Of a stretch of DNA of 64,000 nt, positions 51,870 to 60,937 are shown piece by piece; within the stretch, counting starts at the first letter, position 1; each line of letters starts with the position of its first letter. The translations under genes and the position numbers were made by a program. The notes below the pieces were generated by a model. The model was not told the DNA's origin. It did no database searches and saw nothing but the letters and a program-made list of their open reading frames with translations. Origin of the DNA: Endozoicomonas sp. OPT23. GTDB taxonomy: Bacteria; Pseudomonadota; Gammaproteobacteria; Pseudomonadales; Endozoicomonadaceae. Where the stretch lies: positions 310,001 to 374,000 of the forward strand of contig NZ_PPFD01000003.1 in the NCBI RefSeq assembly GCF_009653635.1, read 5' to 3'.

Positions 51870-53018
51870 CTAACGGTAATTATCAAGCGTGTACACTCTA
51901 CCTATTCTTCTTTGATAGCCACCACGACCAGCGTTGTATGGCTGAGCAACATGCGCACAGGATGCAAGTGTTATAACCAGAGGGATTGCTATTAAAGTGA
52001 CTGTCGTCCATGGGTTACTGTGCATAGCCTGACACTTACCAGAATTGATATAACCCGACTCAGTCAGGACAGACTCAGCTGCAAGGCAAGCTGCCAGAAA
52101 AATTTCGCCAAATGAACCATCAACTCTAAACTCTTGAGAAATTTGAGTTGCTGCAGGTTTCTGTCCATAAGGATAGACCTGATAACCCTTGTTTCTGAGC
52201 AATTTGACTAACCCCATATCACCATTGAGGTGACGTACATCAAGGGCAAAAAGAACTCTGCCACTTTCCAGCTCACCAGCCATTCTATCAAGCCATTTTC
52301 CGTTAGCAGCACTGAAAATTTTCGAGATAACCGGTCCATAGAGGACATGATTAGGGGTGTGGTACTCCCTGGCATAACTTCCATCCTGATATCGCCTAAC
52401 TAGTTCATTGACAGACAGTTGACCTTTGTCCTGCTTTTCTTTCTGATTCAATAGTTCATGAAAAAGAGCTTTTTGCTTTATAGCAGAAAGGCCTGCCAAA
52501 AGTGAATCCAGCCTTTCAACCATTGCTGAATGGTGCTCCAGTGTTTGTAAATCAAGCCTTGAAGCTACGGCTTTTTTGATGAGTTGAGATTGAAAGTTAT
52601 CCCCCCAAGCGCCGTTCAGCTTCAGTTCAAGCTCCAGCCACAGCGTCCACAATTTTACATCTGGGCTTGCAACAACATATCCAAGCCCTTTATTCAGCCT
52701 ATCTACCAGATGCTGGTCAGAAGCAATACTCCCGTGCGTATCCCACACTCCAAAAAAGAATGACTCTACCTCCCCCTCACTCATTTGAGTGTAATCCGTA
52801 AAAAGACGATCAACCTTATGATTCAAAACCTCGTCAAGCCCAGGAATATTCAGGTCGGGTGTTGGGTATGTGCCCAGCAGATAGCCCTTTACACTGGTAC
52901 CATCAGAAATTTCCCAAAGTTTGGTTTTAAAATCTTCACTGGCAGCAGTGAAACCAACATTCAATGAGAGGATAAATAAACAAAGGCAGGTAGATAATGA
53001 GCTTATTGTTCTTTTCAT
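51870..53018 (-). CDS. TraB/GumN-like exported protein
   Basis: The 382-residue product has a signal-like N-terminus (TISSLSTCLCLFILSLNVGFTAASE). It matches the TraB/PrgY/GumN domain at both signature positions: GTSVKGYLLGTYPTPD near residue 42 and LFALDVRHLNGDMGLVKLLRNKGYQVYPYG near 265. Usual members read LLGTxH, so the histidine is replaced by Tyr here, while RHLNGD keeps the second signature. The C-terminus has an extra hydrophobic helix (TTVTLIAIPLVITLASCAHV) and a basic, Tyr-rich tail. Family members are linked to pheromone shutdown or metalloprotease-like roles. ATG 53018 is preferred over earlier in-frame starts. It interrupts the usual glyA-nrdR order. Confidence 0.7.
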   Translation of the reverse strand: MKRTISSLSTCLCLFILSLNVGFTAASEDFKTKLWEISDGTSVKGYLLGTYPTPDLNIPGLDEVLNHKVDRLFTDYTQMSEGEVESFFFGVWDTHGSIASDQHLVDRLNKGLGYVVASPDVKLWTLWLELELKLNGAWGDNFQSQLIKKAVASRLDLQTLEHHSAMVERLDSLLAGLSAIKQKALFHELLNQKEKQDKGQLSVNELVRRYQDGSYAREYHTPNHVLYGPVISKIFSAANGKWLDRMAGELESGRVLFALDVRHLNGDMGLVKLLRNKGYQVYPYGQKPAATQISQEFRVDGSFGEIFLAACLAAESVLTESGYINSGKCQAMHSNPWTTVTLIAIPLVITLASCAHVAQPYNAGRGGYQRRIGRVYTLDNYR

Positions 53019-53148
53019 ACTAAAAGCACTGAAGTCAAAGAGTATGAATAAGACTGTTACAATGTGCGTTTTGTTCCATACGAGGAAACAGATAGGAGAA
53101 ATAATCAGGAGCAACCAGAACAGTCACTCCTAAATTATAAGCAATAGC

Positions 53149-54399
53149 TTATGCGTAAACAGGCAGACGCTTACAGATACCCAGAACCTTCTCTTTAACG
53201 TCAGCGATTACCTGATCGTTATCGATATTGCCCAGAACATCGCAGATCCAGCCAGCCAGTTCAGCAGAGTCCTGCTCGTTGAAACCACGGCGAGTAATAG
53301 CTGGAGTACCTATACGCAGACCACTGGTCACAAACGGAGAGCGTGGATCGTTTGGTACGGCGTTCTTGTTAACGGTGATGTTGGCCTTACCCAGCACTTC
53401 TTCAGCCTGCTTACCGGTGTATTCCTTGCCGATCATATCCAGCAGGAACAGGTGATCGTCAGTACCACCTGAAACAATCTTGAACCCACGCTCCATAAGC
53501 ACGTCAGTCATTGCCTGAGCGTTCTTCACAACTTGCTGCTGATAAGTCTTGAACTCATCGGACATGGCTTCCTTGAAGCAAACGGCCTTGGCTGCAATCA
53601 CGTGGCACAGAGGTCCACCTTGAGATTCCGGGAATACCGCGAAGTTGAATTTCTTGTTCAGCTCTTCGTTGTCATTAGCCAGAATCAGACCACCACGAGG
53701 ACCGCCCAGTGTCTTGTGAGTGGTTGTAGTAACAACGTCAGCGATACCGACCGGAGAAGGATAAACGCCCGCTGCGATCAAACCCGCTACGTGAGCCATG
53801 TCGACAAACAGGTAAGCACCAACCTTGTCGGCGATGTCGCGGAAACGCTGCCAGTCAACAACACGGGAGTAGGCAGAGAAGCCAGCCACAATCATCTTTG
53901 GCTTGTGTTCCAGAGCCAGGGCTTCAACCTGTTCGTAATCCAGTTCACCGGATTCGGTCAGGCCGTACTGAACCGCATCGTAGATACGGCCAGAGAAACT
54001 GACACTGGCACCATGAGTCAGGTGACCACCGTGAGCCAGACTCATACCCAGAACCTTGTCACCCGGCTTAACCAGCGCCATATAAACAGCAGCGTTGGCC
54101 TGAGAACCTGAATGTGGCTGTACGTTCGCGTACTTGGCACCGAACAGCGCCTTGGCACGATCAATGGCCAGCTGCTCAGTAACGTCAACGTGTTCACAAC
54201 CGCCATAGTAACGCTTGCCCGGGTAGCCTTCGGCATACTTGTTGGTCAGGGCAGAACCCTGAGCTTCCATCACGCGGGGACTGGTATAGTTTTCAGAAGC
54301 GATCAGTTCAATGTGCTCTTCCTGACGCAGGGTCTCTGCATCAATAGCTGCCTTGAGTTCCGGATCAAACCCGGCGATGGTCATGTCCTTTTTGAACAT
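53149..54399 (-). CDS. glyA: Serine hydroxymethyltransferase
   Basis: GlyA interconverts serine and glycine with transfer of a one-carbon unit to tetrahydrofolate. The 416-residue pyridoxal-phosphate enzyme has [77 protein letters not shown] and the cofactor lysine in [18 protein letters not shown] 54399 has GGGGAAG nine bases upstream. Nearby symporters for alanine/glycine are in another part of the window and not linked. The 253-bp upstream gap is shared divergently with a radical SAM gene. Confidence 0.97.
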   Translation of the reverse strand: MFKKDMTIAGFDPELKAAIDAETLRQEEHIELIASENYTSPRVMEAQGSALTNKYAEGYPGKRYYGGCEHVDVTEQLAIDRAKALFGAKYANVQPHSGSQANAAVYMALVKPGDKVLGMSLAHGGHLTHGASVSFSGRIYDAVQYGLTESGELDYEQVEALALEHKPKMIVAGFSAYSRVVDWQRFRDIADKVGAYLFVDMAHVAGLIAAGVYPSPVGIADVVTTTTHKTLGGPRGGLILANDNEELNKKFNFAVFPESQGGPLCHVIAAKAVCFKEAMSDEFKTYQQQVVKNAQAMTDVLMERGFKIVSGGTDDHLFLLDMIGKEYTGKQAEEVLGKANITVNKNAVPNDPRSPFVTSGLRIGTPAITRRGFNEQDSAELAGWICDVLGNIDNDQVIADVKEKVLGICKRLPVYA

Positions 54400-54652
54400 T
54401 AGTGATCTTCCCCTCGGTATGTTGCCTGTTGGTAAGTCGATTGGGGCGGTATTCTAATACAGCTTCGGTTAATACTGCATTGAAAAAAACTCAGTTTCTT
54501 CGACAACTTCATTCATAACAGGTTCCTCAGCAATGCTTGTCGCAGAAGGGGTGTCTCAGAAGAGTCGCACAAAGGTTCGGCAAGTCGGGATACCCCAAAC
54601 ATCAACACATGGCACAATAGCCATAAATCATTACTGAGTCTTATAAATATAG

Positions 54653-55765
54653 ATGCTGAGCTCTACCCATGCAGCGGACTTCAGACAACTGGCTAATGGC
54701 CTGAAAGTCGCAGACGAAAACAGTGGCTTTTCACTTCGGCTCGATAATCAGGGCTTCTGGTGCTCGTATCGTATGGGCGAGCAATTCTATCGTCGCTGTC
54801 TGAACGGTGATGTAGTACGAGGCAGAGAAAGACCAACGCCTCTTTCTATGATTGAGAGTCAGTCGCTGCTTCTGGATATAAAGCAACAGCTTAATCAGCA
54901 ATTAAACACTCATAGTCGCTTACCAGAGACTGTACGAAATATTGTTCAGAAGGCTTTGCAGTACACCGACAGTGATTATGAACAGCTAAAACAACTTTAT
55001 CAGCAGTGCTACCCGGAACCGGTAACCATCCTTCCCCCTGATAGATATCAGAATCTGGTACTGCAACCGGCTCAAGGGTGCCCTAATAATCAGTGCGACT
55101 TCTGTGCTTTTTATCAAGACCGTCGTTTTAAGGTTTTAAACAATGAGCAGCGGGAAGAGCACTACAAAAACCTGAAACAGCTCTTTCCTGATAGCCTGGC
55201 TGGTCGAAGTGGCATTTTTGTCGGTGCCGCCAACGCATTGGCTATTCCGGTTAAAACCTTTGAGGTCATTCTTCAGGAGATCAACCAGCGATATACGAAC
55301 CCTAAACGGAGTATCTGCTGTTTTGGTGATGCTGATCATATTCCCAAGCGTTCAACCAGTGATTGGCAACAACTTTCTGAGCTTGGGTTGAAGCAGATTG
55401 TGCTGGGGCTTGAAACTGGATTTCCCGATTTACGCAAAAAACTGGGAAAAAGCAGCCGGCTGGAAAAAACCACAGACCTTGTCCAACAAATGAGAGAGGC
55501 TGGAATAAGTACTGGTCTAACGGTTCTTGTAGGAGCAGGAGAGGAACAAAATAGCCTTCAGCACTTGAACAGTACCATGGAGTACATAGAATCACTCAAC
55601 CTTGGAAAGGGTGACATCATCTACCTTTCTCCCCTTGAAAATAGTCAGCAAGTACATCTGGAGGACTGGCTTCAAACTGAATTAGCCCAGTTTAAAGAGA
55701 GCCTGAGTCATTTAGCCTGCAGGGTAATGCCTTATCAGATGGGAAGATTCAACTATTACAGCTAG
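54653..55765 (+). CDS. Radical SAM protein with CX4CX2C cluster motif
   Basis: The 370-residue protein has a helical N-terminal region of about 130 residues and then a radical SAM barrel. The cluster motif is GCPNNQCDFCAFY (about residues 142-154), that is CX4CX2C instead of the canonical CX3CX2C. The same variant occurs in some uncharacterised radical SAM families with GCS.N.CTFC. Further barrel features are ICCFGDADHIPKRS, QIVLGLETGFPDLRKKLGK and GISTGLTVLVGAGEE. No SPASM or B12 domain is seen. The gene is monocistronic; the reaction is unknown. Confidence 0.75.
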   Translation: MLSSTHAADFRQLANGLKVADENSGFSLRLDNQGFWCSYRMGEQFYRRCLNGDVVRGRERPTPLSMIESQSLLLDIKQQLNQQLNTHSRLPETVRNIVQKALQYTDSDYEQLKQLYQQCYPEPVTILPPDRYQNLVLQPAQGCPNNQCDFCAFYQDRRFKVLNNEQREEHYKNLKQLFPDSLAGRSGIFVGAANALAIPVKTFEVILQEINQRYTNPKRSICCFGDADHIPKRSTSDWQQLSELGLKQIVLGLETGFPDLRKKLGKSSRLEKTTDLVQQMREAGISTGLTVLVGAGEEQNSLQHLNSTMEYIESLNLGKGDIIYLSPLENSQQVHLEDWLQTELAQFKESLSHLACRVMPYQMGRFNYYS

Positions 55766-55881
55766 TAGACAGCCAGATTTAAAGCTAGCTCCCAGAAATA
55801 AGTACAATGATGCCAAACTAAGCGAAATTTTTGCTGTCTGAGCAAGATGTGCACACAATAAAAAACATCTTCTTAGTCAAA

Positions 55882-57042
55882 ATGCAGTTATTTAAAAACA
55901 TCGCTAATCAGCTAACGACCTTTATCACAGCCATGCTGCTGAACGTACTGTGCCTGGCACTCCCCTGCCAAGCTCTGGAACTGAGTACTTTCAATATTTC
56001 TTCTGGTATCAACTACTCGAACATGCCGTTTAAAGCCAAGGTTCTCTACCCTAGAAATCAATTTCATTCAGATATACATCTTTCAAAAGAAAACCCTGAT
56101 TTCGTAGCAGAGGAATTAGTATATGGATGGATTTTATTAAGAAACCAACTCAACACAGTGCAAGTCAATATACTTTCAAACCAGCAGATTGATCCTTTAT
56201 CAATCGATTTTATTTATCACCTGAATAGTATTCTGTCACCAGAAACTTATAGCCGGCAGGCTGATTCAAGAAAAGAATGGGAAGAAGGCAGCGGTAGTTT
56301 ATACACAACAACCTTCCCCTTCATGCTGGTTGACCTTAATACTATTACTTCACCTGAAATTGAACAGTTGGTTGAACTTTACAGGAATCTCTACCAAAAC
56401 CCCGAACTCACAATATCCTACCCTTTTTCAATGCAGCTTAATGCGTCCTCTTCACCACTTGAATTCACACTTCCCCCATGGGTCGTAAAAAAAGTAGCCT
56501 CCTTTCACCAGGATCGACGAAGGAGAGGTTTGAGTGACCCCGAAGAGAAACAGTTTCATCTCACCAGCGTGGATGTATGCTTCCTGCTGGCAACATTATT
56601 TGTTGAAGATTCAGATGAAATCGCTTTTCCATATCACCTTGAGTTCTGCAACAGTTGCCCTGAACAACCTCTGACTGGAAGCCGCGACCCGGTAGAAGAT
56701 AAAGTATCTCTCGCTTATCCTTTCCACTTTCTTAATTCGTCTAATGAAATCATATTTCCAGATTTATTAAAGCGCTATAAAAAGGCGTTATACGGAGCCA
56801 GTAATGACTACCAGCTGATTATTACAATTGCCGACTACACTCAACTGTTTTTAGTATTGCATCCATTTCTTGATGGAAATGGTCGGACATTTCGCTTTTT
56901 AGCAAACTACGTTCTGATGCTTTATGGCTTTGCTCCTGCGGTTTTCGACACATTTATGGCCGTTCCCACTACCCGAGAGAAGTGGCGGGAAATGTTTTTA
57001 GAAGCACAGTGGAAAGGCCAACAGCTATATGACAAGCTCTGA
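55882..57042 (+). CDS. Exported Fic-domain protein (predicted AMPylase)
   Basis: The C-terminal half contains the full Fic catalytic motif HPFLDGNGRTFR starting near His327 (HxFx[DE]GNGRxxR), preceded by DYTQLFLVL in the usual helix. Fic enzymes transfer AMP or another nucleotide part to target hydroxyls. The 386-residue chain begins with a predicted signal peptide (KNIANQLTTFITAMLLNVLCLALPCQA), so the domain should act outside the cytoplasm. The N-terminal 300 residues match nothing I know. No [ST]xxxE[GN] inhibitory motif is visible. ATG 55882 is chosen because the signal peptide then starts normally. The gene is AT-rich and stands alone. A secreted host-directed role is inferred. Confidence 0.75.
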   Translation: MQLFKNIANQLTTFITAMLLNVLCLALPCQALELSTFNISSGINYSNMPFKAKVLYPRNQFHSDIHLSKENPDFVAEELVYGWILLRNQLNTVQVNILSNQQIDPLSIDFIYHLNSILSPETYSRQADSRKEWEEGSGSLYTTTFPFMLVDLNTITSPEIEQLVELYRNLYQNPELTISYPFSMQLNASSSPLEFTLPPWVVKKVASFHQDRRRRGLSDPEEKQFHLTSVDVCFLLATLFVEDSDEIAFPYHLEFCNSCPEQPLTGSRDPVEDKVSLAYPFHFLNSSNEIIFPDLLKRYKKALYGASNDYQLIITIADYTQLFLVLHPFLDGNGRTFRFLANYVLMLYGFAPAVFDTFMAVPTTREKWREMFLEAQWKGQQLYDKL

Positions 57043-57136
57043 CTCCATTCTCAAAGGCCAACTATTCGCTGGAGTTCAGCAACGAAATTGTTAGACTGAA
57101 GCCAAGCAATAATATCAGGCATCTATCTGACTCTTC

Positions 57137-58510
57137 ATGGCTAAATCCAAATCCAGAAAAGCCTACGTCTGCACCGAATGCGGCAGTGAATCCCCAAAAT
57201 GGCAGGGTCAATGTCCTGACTGCAAAGCATGGAACACCTTTAAAGAGGTCAACCTTGGGCCAGCTTCGTCTCCTTCTATCGCAGCCACTAATAGATCGGG
57301 TTTTGCCGGTACATTAAGTGGTCTACAAACGCTTAATGAAGTGGATGTTGCTGAAGCACCCCGTTTTTCCAGTGGCAGTTCTGAGTTTGACAGAGTACTG
57401 GGCGGTGGCTTTGTAAAAGGCAGTGCCGTACTCATTGGTGGTCATCCGGGTGCAGGTAAAAGTACCGTATTACTTCAGGTGCTTTGTCATGTAGCGAAAG
57501 ACATGAATGCGCTTTATGTATCCGGAGAGGAGTCGCTGCAACAAATTGCTTCCCGTGCAAGACGTCTTGATTTACCGACCGATCGCCTGAAGATGCTGGC
57601 AGAAACCTCTGCTGAAAACATTGTTTCAGTAGCTGAGCAGGAAGAGCCGGGAATTATCGTTATCGACTCTATTCAGGTTATGTACATGAATGGTGTTGAT
57701 GCCGCGCCTGGCGGGGTGGCACAGGTAAAAGAATCAGCCTCTTTCCTGACCCGTTTTGCCAAACAGACAGGCACCGTATTGCTGATTGTTGGCCATGTCA
57801 CAAAAGACAACTCCCTTGCAGGTCCTATGACTCTGTCGCACATCATCGATACCCAGATTATGCTGGGGAATACCGATGATTCCCGCTTCAGAGTGATGCG
57901 CTGTACCAAAAATCGTTTTGGTCAGGTGAATGAACTGGGCATCTTTGCCATGACAGAAAAAGGCCTGAAGGAAGTAAAAAACCCTTCTGCGATATTCCTG
58001 TCCCGAACACCGGAACCCACTTCCGGCAGTATCATCAGCGTTCTCTGGGAAGGTACGCGGCCATTACTGGTTGAAATACAGGCTCTGGTGGTGGAGTCAC
58101 AACTGGGCAACCCCAGACGTGTAACCGTTGGGCTGGATCAGAACCGGCTGGCTATGTTGCTGGCTATCCTGACTCGCCACGGCGGGATTTTCACCAGCGA
58201 TCAGGATGTTTTCGTTAATGTCGTCGGTGGTGTAAAAGTCACAGAAACCAGTGCTGACCTTGCCAGCCTGCTGGCGGTGGTTTCAAGCCTCAGAAATACC
58301 GCTTTACCCCAGGATCTGTTCGCTTTTGGTGAGATTGGTCTGGCAGGAGAAATTCGCCCTGTGGCCAATGGCCAGGAACGTTTGGTGGAGGCGGCCAAGC
58401 ATGGTTTTAAGCGGGCCATTGTTCCTGCAGCCAATGCTCCCAGAAAGCCCATTGAAGGATTGAAAGTGATTTCTGTGCATAAGTTATCTGAAGCACTTGA
58501 TGCCATTTGA
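57137..58510 (+). CDS. radA: DNA repair ATPase RadA (Sms)
   Basis: RadA is a RecA-related branch-migration helicase in recombination repair. The 457-residue product has an N-terminal zinc finger (CTECGSESPKWQGQCPDC), the Walker A motif GGHPGAGKST near residue 97, the RadA signature KNRFG (about 257) and a C-terminal Lon-protease-like domain with VNVVGGVKVTETSADLASLLAVVSSL and FGEIGLAGEIRPV. Length is normal. It follows the Fic gene by about 95 bp. Confidence 0.95.
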   Translation: MAKSKSRKAYVCTECGSESPKWQGQCPDCKAWNTFKEVNLGPASSPSIAATNRSGFAGTLSGLQTLNEVDVAEAPRFSSGSSEFDRVLGGGFVKGSAVLIGGHPGAGKSTVLLQVLCHVAKDMNALYVSGEESLQQIASRARRLDLPTDRLKMLAETSAENIVSVAEQEEPGIIVIDSIQVMYMNGVDAAPGGVAQVKESASFLTRFAKQTGTVLLIVGHVTKDNSLAGPMTLSHIIDTQIMLGNTDDSRFRVMRCTKNRFGQVNELGIFAMTEKGLKEVKNPSAIFLSRTPEPTSGSIISVLWEGTRPLLVEIQALVVESQLGNPRRVTVGLDQNRLAMLLAILTRHGGIFTSDQDVFVNVVGGVKVTETSADLASLLAVVSSLRNTALPQDLFAFGEIGLAGEIRPVANGQERLVEAAKHGFKRAIVPAANAPRKPIEGLKVISVHKLSEALDAI

Positions 58511-58523
58511 TACTCCTATTCCT

Positions 58524-58549
58524 CCAGCTGTCTTTTATTAGATAGCTGG
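58524..58549. terminator. Hairpin after radA
   Basis: CCAGCTGTC (58524-58532) pairs with GATAGCTGG (58541-58549), one wobble, around TTTTATTA, 14 bp after the radA stop. The following bases AAGAAAACC contain no T-run, so intrinsic termination is uncertain. Confidence 0.5.
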
Positions 58550-58696
58550 AAGAAAACCTTCCCGATTAACCAATTGTTTTAAAATACTTTTTTATTTCAC
58601 TTCAATGCTTTTCTTCGGTCAATTTTTTGACTCTCTTCTGCTCTGCTAAGTTTCGAATCAAGTGTGATTTGGTTATACAAAACAAGGAGTAGTTAT

Positions 58697-60190
58697 ATGA
58701 ATCCGGCAGGAGCTTCAGCAGCGCAACTATCAGCAGCAAGTCAATTGAAACAATGCATTGAACACTTAAGCAGCCATCCGGAGGCAAGTGGTGTTGGTAT
58801 AGACAGCAGCGGTAGAGCAGTTACCGTTGATACCCCAGCGCTAACTTTTCTATGGACTTACCCGGACGAAACGAAAGCATTAAATCAGGTGTCCCAAAGA
58901 CTACGAGAGTACGCCATTCAGGAAGCTACTGACTGTGACTTACCTCTTTCCAATGCGATTGAAGACTCTAGCGTACTCGAATCAGGCTACATGGATCCAA
59001 CTAAAGCTGAAGGTGTTGCCAAAAAATTACTGGACTCTCCTGAAGTTATTATGATCCAAACCAAAGACCGTATTCGGGAAATTGCAGGCTCATTATACAC
59101 TGCTGATCTTGATATAAGAAAAGACATCAATCAGGATCAATTAACCAAAGATGTAACTGAGCAGCTCATATCTGGTTTAAATCAAATGCTATCGCATACA
59201 GAAGAGTATGAGAAAGACACCTTGATCGACTGTTATCTGAAGAGCATGGATAATTTTAAACAGCAGATGCAAAAAGAGCTAAGTACCAAATACCCAACAT
59301 CTACTTATTTCAAAGATAGAATTGCTTTGTACGCTGCTTTTGACACTTTAAAAACTGAAGCCAAAAAGATAATGGAATCTGAAGAAATTCCAGTAAACGA
59401 TGCTTCTGGCATTTTTGAAAAAAACGAAGCAGGCACTGATGCTTCATTCAAGCCAGGAACTGATACAGTCTCTGCTACATCGATACCCTCTTCTTTAGGA
59501 GAAGCTGCTTTTGATCAGGTTGAAATGTCATTACCAGTTTTCGGTAACCTAAATCTACAAGAGAAAGAGGATGTACTCAGCAGTATTGAAAATCATGTGT
59601 ACCGTCATATAACCAGCGGCCCCGAAGATGGTCTCAGCTTTATAACAAAGCTCAGCACTACAGATGTTGGAGCATCTCTCAATTTATCTAGTTTATCTGA
59701 AAGGTTGGATGAAGAGCTTGCTTTTGAAACGTCCATTACAACAACTACCACTGAGGCCTCAGCGGTGACCACAGCAGCAACACTGAGTGATGACCAGAAA
59801 GCAGCAGTTATAAAAGTTAATGGACAATTGCACGGTATGACGACCATGCTTGAAGGTGACTTACGTAAATATCTAAATAGACATGTTGATCAAGATCAAT
59901 ATGAAAATGATGACGTTACAATGCTGGACAAGCTGCTAACCACCAAAGAAGCATATACTGCAGCAAGAAAAGATGAACCTGAGAAGTACATGGGAGCTAT
60001 CAGGCCTCTAGTGGTTGATGCGAACAGTTTTACACGTACAGGAAAGAAGAACCTGCAAAATACTCTAGGTTTTTTTAGAGAGTGTGTATCAAGTCGGTTA
60101 AAAGAACACTCTCCAGAAACTATTGGTGAAGCCTGCTATAGCGACCTTCAGATACTAATGGAAGCAGCGGGGGGCATTAGCACTCAATAG
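58697..60190 (+). CDS. Orphan helical protein, effector-like
   Basis: I do not recognise this 497-residue protein. It has no signal peptide or membrane segment. The first 20 residues are Ala/Ser-rich (NPAGASAAQLSAASQLKQ), the centre holds helical charged segments, about residues 225-275 are Ser/Thr/Asp-rich and probably unstructured, and a run of threonines follows near 355. AAGGAG lies seven bases before ATG 58697, so translation is probably efficient. Its base composition is AT-rich next to radA and thiE. Soluble Ala/Ser-rich starts and orphan status would suit a type III-type effector, but no secretion genes are in the window. Confidence 0.6.
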   Translation: MNPAGASAAQLSAASQLKQCIEHLSSHPEASGVGIDSSGRAVTVDTPALTFLWTYPDETKALNQVSQRLREYAIQEATDCDLPLSNAIEDSSVLESGYMDPTKAEGVAKKLLDSPEVIMIQTKDRIREIAGSLYTADLDIRKDINQDQLTKDVTEQLISGLNQMLSHTEEYEKDTLIDCYLKSMDNFKQQMQKELSTKYPTSTYFKDRIALYAAFDTLKTEAKKIMESEEIPVNDASGIFEKNEAGTDASFKPGTDTVSATSIPSSLGEAAFDQVEMSLPVFGNLNLQEKEDVLSSIENHVYRHITSGPEDGLSFITKLSTTDVGASLNLSSLSERLDEELAFETSITTTTTEASAVTTAATLSDDQKAAVIKVNGQLHGMTTMLEGDLRKYLNRHVDQDQYENDDVTMLDKLLTTKEAYTAARKDEPEKYMGAIRPLVVDANSFTRTGKKNLQNTLGFFRECVSSRLKEHSPETIGEACYSDLQILMEAAGGISTQ

Positions 60191-60197
60191 ATACCTA

Positions 60198-60233
60198 TTG
60201 GTAAATTCAGGTCAGAAAACCTGCGTTTACCAA
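60198..60233 (+). terminator. Hairpin between the orphan gene and thiE
   Basis: TTGGTAAA (60198-60205) pairs with TTTACCAA (60226-60233), and inside it CAGGT (60208-60212) pairs with ACCTG (60219-60223), giving 13 bp with a 2x2 internal loop. It begins eight bases after the stop. No T-run follows. Confidence 0.45.
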
Positions 60234-60256
60234 CCTCTCGATTGCTTAATTTAACC

Positions 60257-60265
60257 TGATATACT
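60257..60265 (+). promoter_or_regulatory. Extended -10 promoter candidate for thiE-hemL
   Basis: TGATATACT matches the extended -10 pattern TGnTATAAT with one difference. It lies 36 bases before the thiE ATG and after the preceding gene's hairpin. No strong -35 hexamer is found at the usual distance, which extended -10 promoters tolerate. Confidence 0.5.
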
Positions 60266-60301
60266 CTCCCGCCATATACCCCATACTCTTCTGGAATATC
60301 C

Positions 60302-60934
60302 ATGCTTAAAGGTTTATATGGCGTCACCGACAGCCAACTGCTTCCTGATGACCGCATTTTGCTGGAAGCAGTGGAAGCCGCTCTTCGTGGTGGCATGAAA
60401 GTACTTCAGTACCGAGACAAAAGTCTGGATGCAGATAAACGACTGCGTCAGGCTTCCATGTTGAGAGTACTCTGCCACAGTTATCAAGCGCTGTTCATTA
60501 TCAACGACGATATTGAACTTGCTGCCGACGTAGAAGCCGATGGCGTTCACCTTGGTCAACAAGACGAGACCATTGCTGAAGCGCGCCAGAGACTAGGCGA
60601 TTATGCAATTATTGGCATCAGCTGCGAAGGTTCCATGGAGCAGGCACAAACCGCCGTGGAACAAGGTGCCAACTATATTGCCTTTGGCCGTTTCTTCCCT
60701 TCCCGCACTAAGCCTGACGCCAAGCCTGCTGAACTTTCCCTGCTGCCTGCTGCCAAAGAAGCCTTTAAAGTGCCTGTAGTAGCCATCGGTGGCATTACCA
60801 TGGATAATGCGGCACAGCTGATCGAGGCGGGAACCGACATGATTGCGGTAGTTCACAACCTGTTTGCCTCCACAGACATCGAGTCCCGCGCTCGCGAATT
60901 TTCCAAACTGTTTGACCAGGAAGATCAGGAATAA
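60302..60934 (+). CDS. thiE: Thiamine-phosphate synthase
   Basis: ThiE joins the pyrimidine and thiazole halves to thiamine monophosphate, which ThiL (36465) then phosphorylates. The 210-residue TIM barrel has LYGVTDSQLLPDDRILLEAVEAALRGGMKVLQYRDK, FIINDDIELAADVEADGVHLGQQD, YIAFGRFFPSRTKPDAKPAE and VVAIGGITMDNAAQLIEAGTDMIAVV, with the phosphate- and pyrimidine-binding residues in place. Three bases separate it from hemL, so the two are probably cotranscribed. Confidence 0.95.
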   Translation: MLKGLYGVTDSQLLPDDRILLEAVEAALRGGMKVLQYRDKSLDADKRLRQASMLRVLCHSYQALFIINDDIELAADVEADGVHLGQQDETIAEARQRLGDYAIIGISCEGSMEQAQTAVEQGANYIAFGRFFPSRTKPDAKPAELSLLPAAKEAFKVPVVAIGGITMDNAAQLIEAGTDMIAVVHNLFASTDIESRAREFSKLFDQEDQE

Positions 60935-60937
60935 ACC

